Below, piece after piece: positions 60,374 through 64,000 of a stretch of 64,000 bases of DNA (within the stretch, counting starts at the first letter, position 1; every line of letters begins with the position of its first letter). The translations under genes and the position numbers were made by a program. This DNA comes from Pristionchus mayeri (Eukaryota; Nematoda; Chromadorea; Rhabditida; Neodiplogasteridae), in the NCBI GenBank assembly GCA_036245805.1, contig BTRK01000007.1:1270586-1334585 (forward strand), in the 5' to 3' direction. The notes under the pieces are model-generated. The model did not search any database. It was not told where the DNA came from and was given only the letters and a program-made list of their open reading frames with translations.

Positions 60374-63036
60374 ATGGATCAAGCCTATTCTCCAGAGAAC
60401 AACACCGATAACCCTACACCCAACTCGCCTTCGGACACGCACTCGTTGATTGAGTTAGTTGAGTGCCCAATTCGAACGAGACTCCGCCCATCACAGGTCA
60501 TCGACTCCCTCCTCTTCCTCTTCTCTCGTCGAGAAGCAGCATGAAACCGCGACCTTCTCCCTTTGCGGTGAGCCCATTAGTAATTAAGGAAAACATCACT
60601 CGAAGATGGAATAGTAGGGTTCACATAGACTGACGACCGCTCTGATAGGAGAGTTAGTGGGAGAAATGAGCAAGGGGCGGGGAATTTGAATTCGAAAACA
60701 CGAGTAGGTAATGCGTCTAGATGAGGGCACATGCTTTCACGTGCTGAATTGTTGACCTATAGGAATCCTGTAGCCTCTTCAAGTCGTAATTTTACAAATT
60801 AATTTTCAAATATTTTGAAATGTCTCATGTTCACTGGTTTTCAGGGCTCCAATTGGACCTCCGAGTGGCTGATGTCTGTCCGAATTCACACACAATCGTT
60901 CACAAGCTGCCGGAGGCGAGTGTTTTTAATGAATTTTACATTTCCGCCGCTGCATATGAATGGAGATGTTGAAAATATGTTCTTTGATTTCTACAGCACT
61001 GCACACCATTCAAGACGATGCGAAAGGAAGGGAGGGGATTCGATATCATGATCAACATTGAGGGCCGTACCATCCCAGCGCACAAAGTGAGAAGATTTGC
61101 AACTTTCCAAAGATAAATTAGGAGAAGTAATTCGACAGCACTAATTCTCAGTTTCTGATTGCTGGATTACCCTACTCCCTTCATCTGCTTTTCCAGGACC
61201 TACTGAATTCTCAATCAGTGTACTTCCGCTCAATGTCCAATTTCGCGGAGGCGTCTTCTGGCACAGTCAACATTGTCGCAGGTGAGAGATCAAAGATCAA
61301 CCTCCGGATATCTAAATCAACTAGTTGCTCTTAATTTCTGGTGATGATTCAGTGATCGATTACTCGACGATGACGACCTCGTCGACTACATGTACACGGG
61401 TCGGTTGGAAATCAGGGAAGAGAACGTGTATGAGCTACTACAGGGAGCTCGATTCCTCTCCATGGTCAGTAGTATGCACTTTATTCCTTAGTATAATCAA
61501 TATGTGTCTACTTAACGAGAACTCAAATTATTTCTCAGGATGCTGTGGTGCCTGAGTGTGCATCTTTTCTTCGAGACCGTACGACAGTCGAGAATGTGTT
61601 CTCTCTCCAGAGAGATCTCCGCCTGATCGAATTCAAAGATCTCGACACTTTCCTCTACCGGTTCACCCAGGTACCAAAGAAGACAATTAAGAGGACAACA
61701 ATCAATGATTTCGTTTTTTTCAGGTCAACTTCGTGTCCATCTCTCAATCTCGTTCCTTCCTCGATCTCTCGTTCGATGAAGTTTCTTCGCTCCTTCAGAG
61801 AGACACCCTCAACCTCGACAATGAGCAGCAGGCAAATAACAATCTTTTACAAAAATATATGAATTTTATTTGTCTTTCTTTCCAAAATATTGGAACTTCT
61901 GTAGGCGTACGAGGCACTCGATCGATGGATAGGGCACGATTTGGAGAGAATGCAGTTCGGTCCGAGGTTTGATCCTAAGAGAAGAATCGTAATCAATTAG
62001 GGTACATTGTAGACTGCTCAAGAGCATTCGGTTGTCTCTCCTCCCATCCCTCTTCATCTCTAATACTGTCGAGAGAGCCAAGTGGGTCAGAGAGACGGAG
62101 GAGTGCGCCGACATCCTGAAGGGATTCAAGGTTTGTTGTTGTTTTTCAGAGGTCAAAGATCATGTTTACATGGCTGTTAGGTGTTCATTGCGACGCCGTA
62201 TTTCCCTCCCTTCCTCGGAGAGGCGACAAGCGTAGCAATGAATGCCTAATAGCCAACAGTAATGAGTTTTCCCATCTATTGTTCTTTCGATTCAGAACGG
62301 AGATATCTCGACGTCGACTGCTAAGCGCGAGTATGACGACGCGCGCAGTGTCATCGCTGTGCTGGGTGAGAATGATCTTTGATCTCTGACTCATGTTTAT
62401 TTTTGAGGTTCTTATTTTCAAGGGGAAGAGAGGCCTTGCCATGTTGCCCTCTTTGATCCAATCGGCGACACATGGACTTGTGAGTTCAGGTTTCAAAGAT
62501 ACATCGATATCACCTTCTGAAGGCGGCGAACTGGAGCACGACCACGCGCCGCGCTGGGATAAGACTGTTCTTATCGATCGGAAGGTCAGCGAAATCAGAT
62601 TTTTCCGAATCGTCTCTGCTCCATTGCAGAATATTATAATTTGTACTTTTATATTTTAAATTATGATCAAATCTAGGTATGTCATTATAAACAAAAGTAG
62701 AATTTACGTTTCAGGTGTACTACGCATACCAGAACGAAGGAACAGGAACGTACGATCCATACGCGAACAGAGGCCGTCGGGTAAACTAATTACGAGAATA
62801 TCTTTGCATTCGAATCTGCAAACTAGGCACTAGGGTCGCCGTTTGAGGATGAGAACTAAAATAGTGCCATTTCTATTATATAATGTGAACATCCGGCCTG
62901 CAGTGATTCGTGTTGATATGTTCATTTATCATTATAATGTGTCTTCTTTTCCACAGATTCCGGAACTGGCTTTCCCCCACTTCATGCCGTACATGAACTT
63001 CAGTACGGAGACCATAAAGGGAAAGATGTTAGCTAT
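60374..63036 (+). pseudogene. BTB-BACK-kelch gene K2, truncated by repeat
   Basis: Parallel to K1 at an offset of about 5,012 bp. Exons: 60374-60496; from 60845 (CTC CAA, where K1 has a TAA); BTB 60997-61086, 61197-61281 and from 61353; BACK 61539-61670 and 61724-61831, the latter with a GC donor (CAG|GCAAAT). One base is missing near 61372 (ATGACGACCTC against ATGAGCGACCTC in K1 and K3), which shifts the BTB frame. The acceptor before ERAKWVRETEE is ACTG rather than ACAG. It stops after IPELAFPHFMPYMNFSTETI near 63030, where the 63037 repeat begins, so no C-terminal kelch exons exist. Confidence 0.8.
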
Positions 63037-64000
63037 TAAGAGACCGGATCGGTAATTCTCGACCTCCCCGCGGCCACGTCCCCCCGGAATGAGAACCACA
63101 CGGCCCCACTTTGTGCATGGGCACCCCTTGGCCCAACGTTGCACAGAGTACCCGTGGTTTCTCAATTTCGTTTCTACTTATTAAAATATAAGGCCGCAAA
63201 TGCAAAAAATCGAAATTTAATAATTTCTAAACGATAAGAGCTGGAGTCAAAATCTCTTTTGCAATGAACTAGGCATCACTAATAACTAAAAATGAGCCAC
63301 CCTTATCGGTTCCCACTCGATTGCGTAACCGATTTACCCATCGATTTTTTGATGTTTTTAAATTTTGTTCACCCATATGGAAAAATCTCACGGCCATACT
63401 ATGCTTAAAATGTAGCTCGATGAAAACTATATCTAATTCCCACTCGATAGGCAGATTCATTATCTATGTTTTTTGTACCAAAGGCTCAAATATTTGGAAT
63501 TTCAGGTCTTTCATTCCAGCCGTCTTAGTTTCAACTGCGCCGGCGCGCAAATGATGACAAAATAAGTTTTAAGTTTGGGGACTGTGAAAACTCATCGAAA
63601 AATCCGAATTTGAATCGTTCCAAAAATGCCGATTTTAGAAATTTAGATTTTGTTAAATTTTGGGCATCACAAAGTGAGGATTTTAAAACATATGAGGATG
63701 CGCATTCTGCGCGAAGTAAAGAACACTTCCACGTTAATAAGAAAATTTGCATATAAGCTTCTGTGCACACTTTGAGATTCGGATTTTTGTCTTCGAACAT
63801 CGTAAAATCGATACTGTCGGCCAATATTTTCGATTGAAATCGACTGAAATCAGATGGATTTGGTGACGTCATATCATATTTTAATTATCCATGCAAAAAC
63901 AAAGCAGGAAAAAATGGCGCATTATTTCGGAAAAACAAGCTCTCGAATTCTCAATTATTCTCATGTTTGCACACTGAAAATTCAGCCTTTTCGGTGACAC
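63037..64000. mobile_element. FB3-like repeat (partial; runs off the window)
   Basis: Begins GAGACCGGATCGG directly after TTAA at the break in K2. 63037-63860 is the inverted relative of 31641-32472. 63861-64000 is AT-rich unique sequence that may belong to the same element. No ORF is recognised. Confidence 0.7.

Overview
This window looks like a nuclear genome segment of a nematode. It has short, intron-dense genes with GT...TTTCAG introns, many introns of 43-80 bp, a mariner transposon, nematode-like kappa-class glutathione transferase (GSTK) genes and dispersed TAC[G/T]GTAG motifs. Eight introns in a 221-codon gene is dense and suggests a diplogastrid (Pristionchus-like) worm rather than a Caenorhabditis, but that is inference. 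I see no bacterial genes, CRISPR or tRNA.

Layout. (1) 1-15,694 is a 123-bp tandem array of 128 units. It reads as a repeated 78-bp exon plus 45-bp intron and runs in frame into a LINE-type endonuclease (EEP) domain ending at 16,721. (2) 17,069-31,458 and 33,160-47,543 are the two arms of a giant, nearly identical palindrome (about 14.4 kb each) around a 1.7-kb spacer. From outside inward, each arm holds foldback element FB1 carrying a mariner copy with one nonsense codon, foldback element FB2, a GSTK gene (GSTK-B), a second GSTK gene (GSTK-A), and the broken 3' end of a BTB-kelch gene. The window therefore has four GSTK genes in two mirrored pairs. (3) 47,544-48,994 is the 5' half of a BTB-kelch pseudogene (K3), cut by the palindrome edge. 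(4) 49,074-52,292 is a second, smaller palindrome (arms about 1.44 kb, spacer 342 bp). Its duplicated TATA promoters point inward at a truncated Gly/Ser-rich gene. (5) 52,293-55,100 holds a kelch 3' tail and an alternating 536/542-bp tandem array made of kelch-gene tail plus flank. (6) 55,362-59,603 (K1) and 60,374-63,036 (K2) are tandem BTB-kelch copies 5,012 bp apart, each with its own damage. K2 is broken by a repeat (63,037 to the window end) whose inverted relative sits in the palindrome spacer.

The functional core is small. The GSTK pairs appear intact; they should encode DsbA-fold, glutathione-dependent enzymes. The BTB-kelch cluster (adaptors for cullin-3 ligases in known families) is being duplicated and eroded. 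Everything else is repeat-driven rearrangement. The most unusual item is the repeated exon/intron cassette gene at the left edge: about 3,300 acidic residues in 26-residue repeats joined to an endonuclease domain. All exon models come from reading splice signals by eye; no alignment or transcript data were available.
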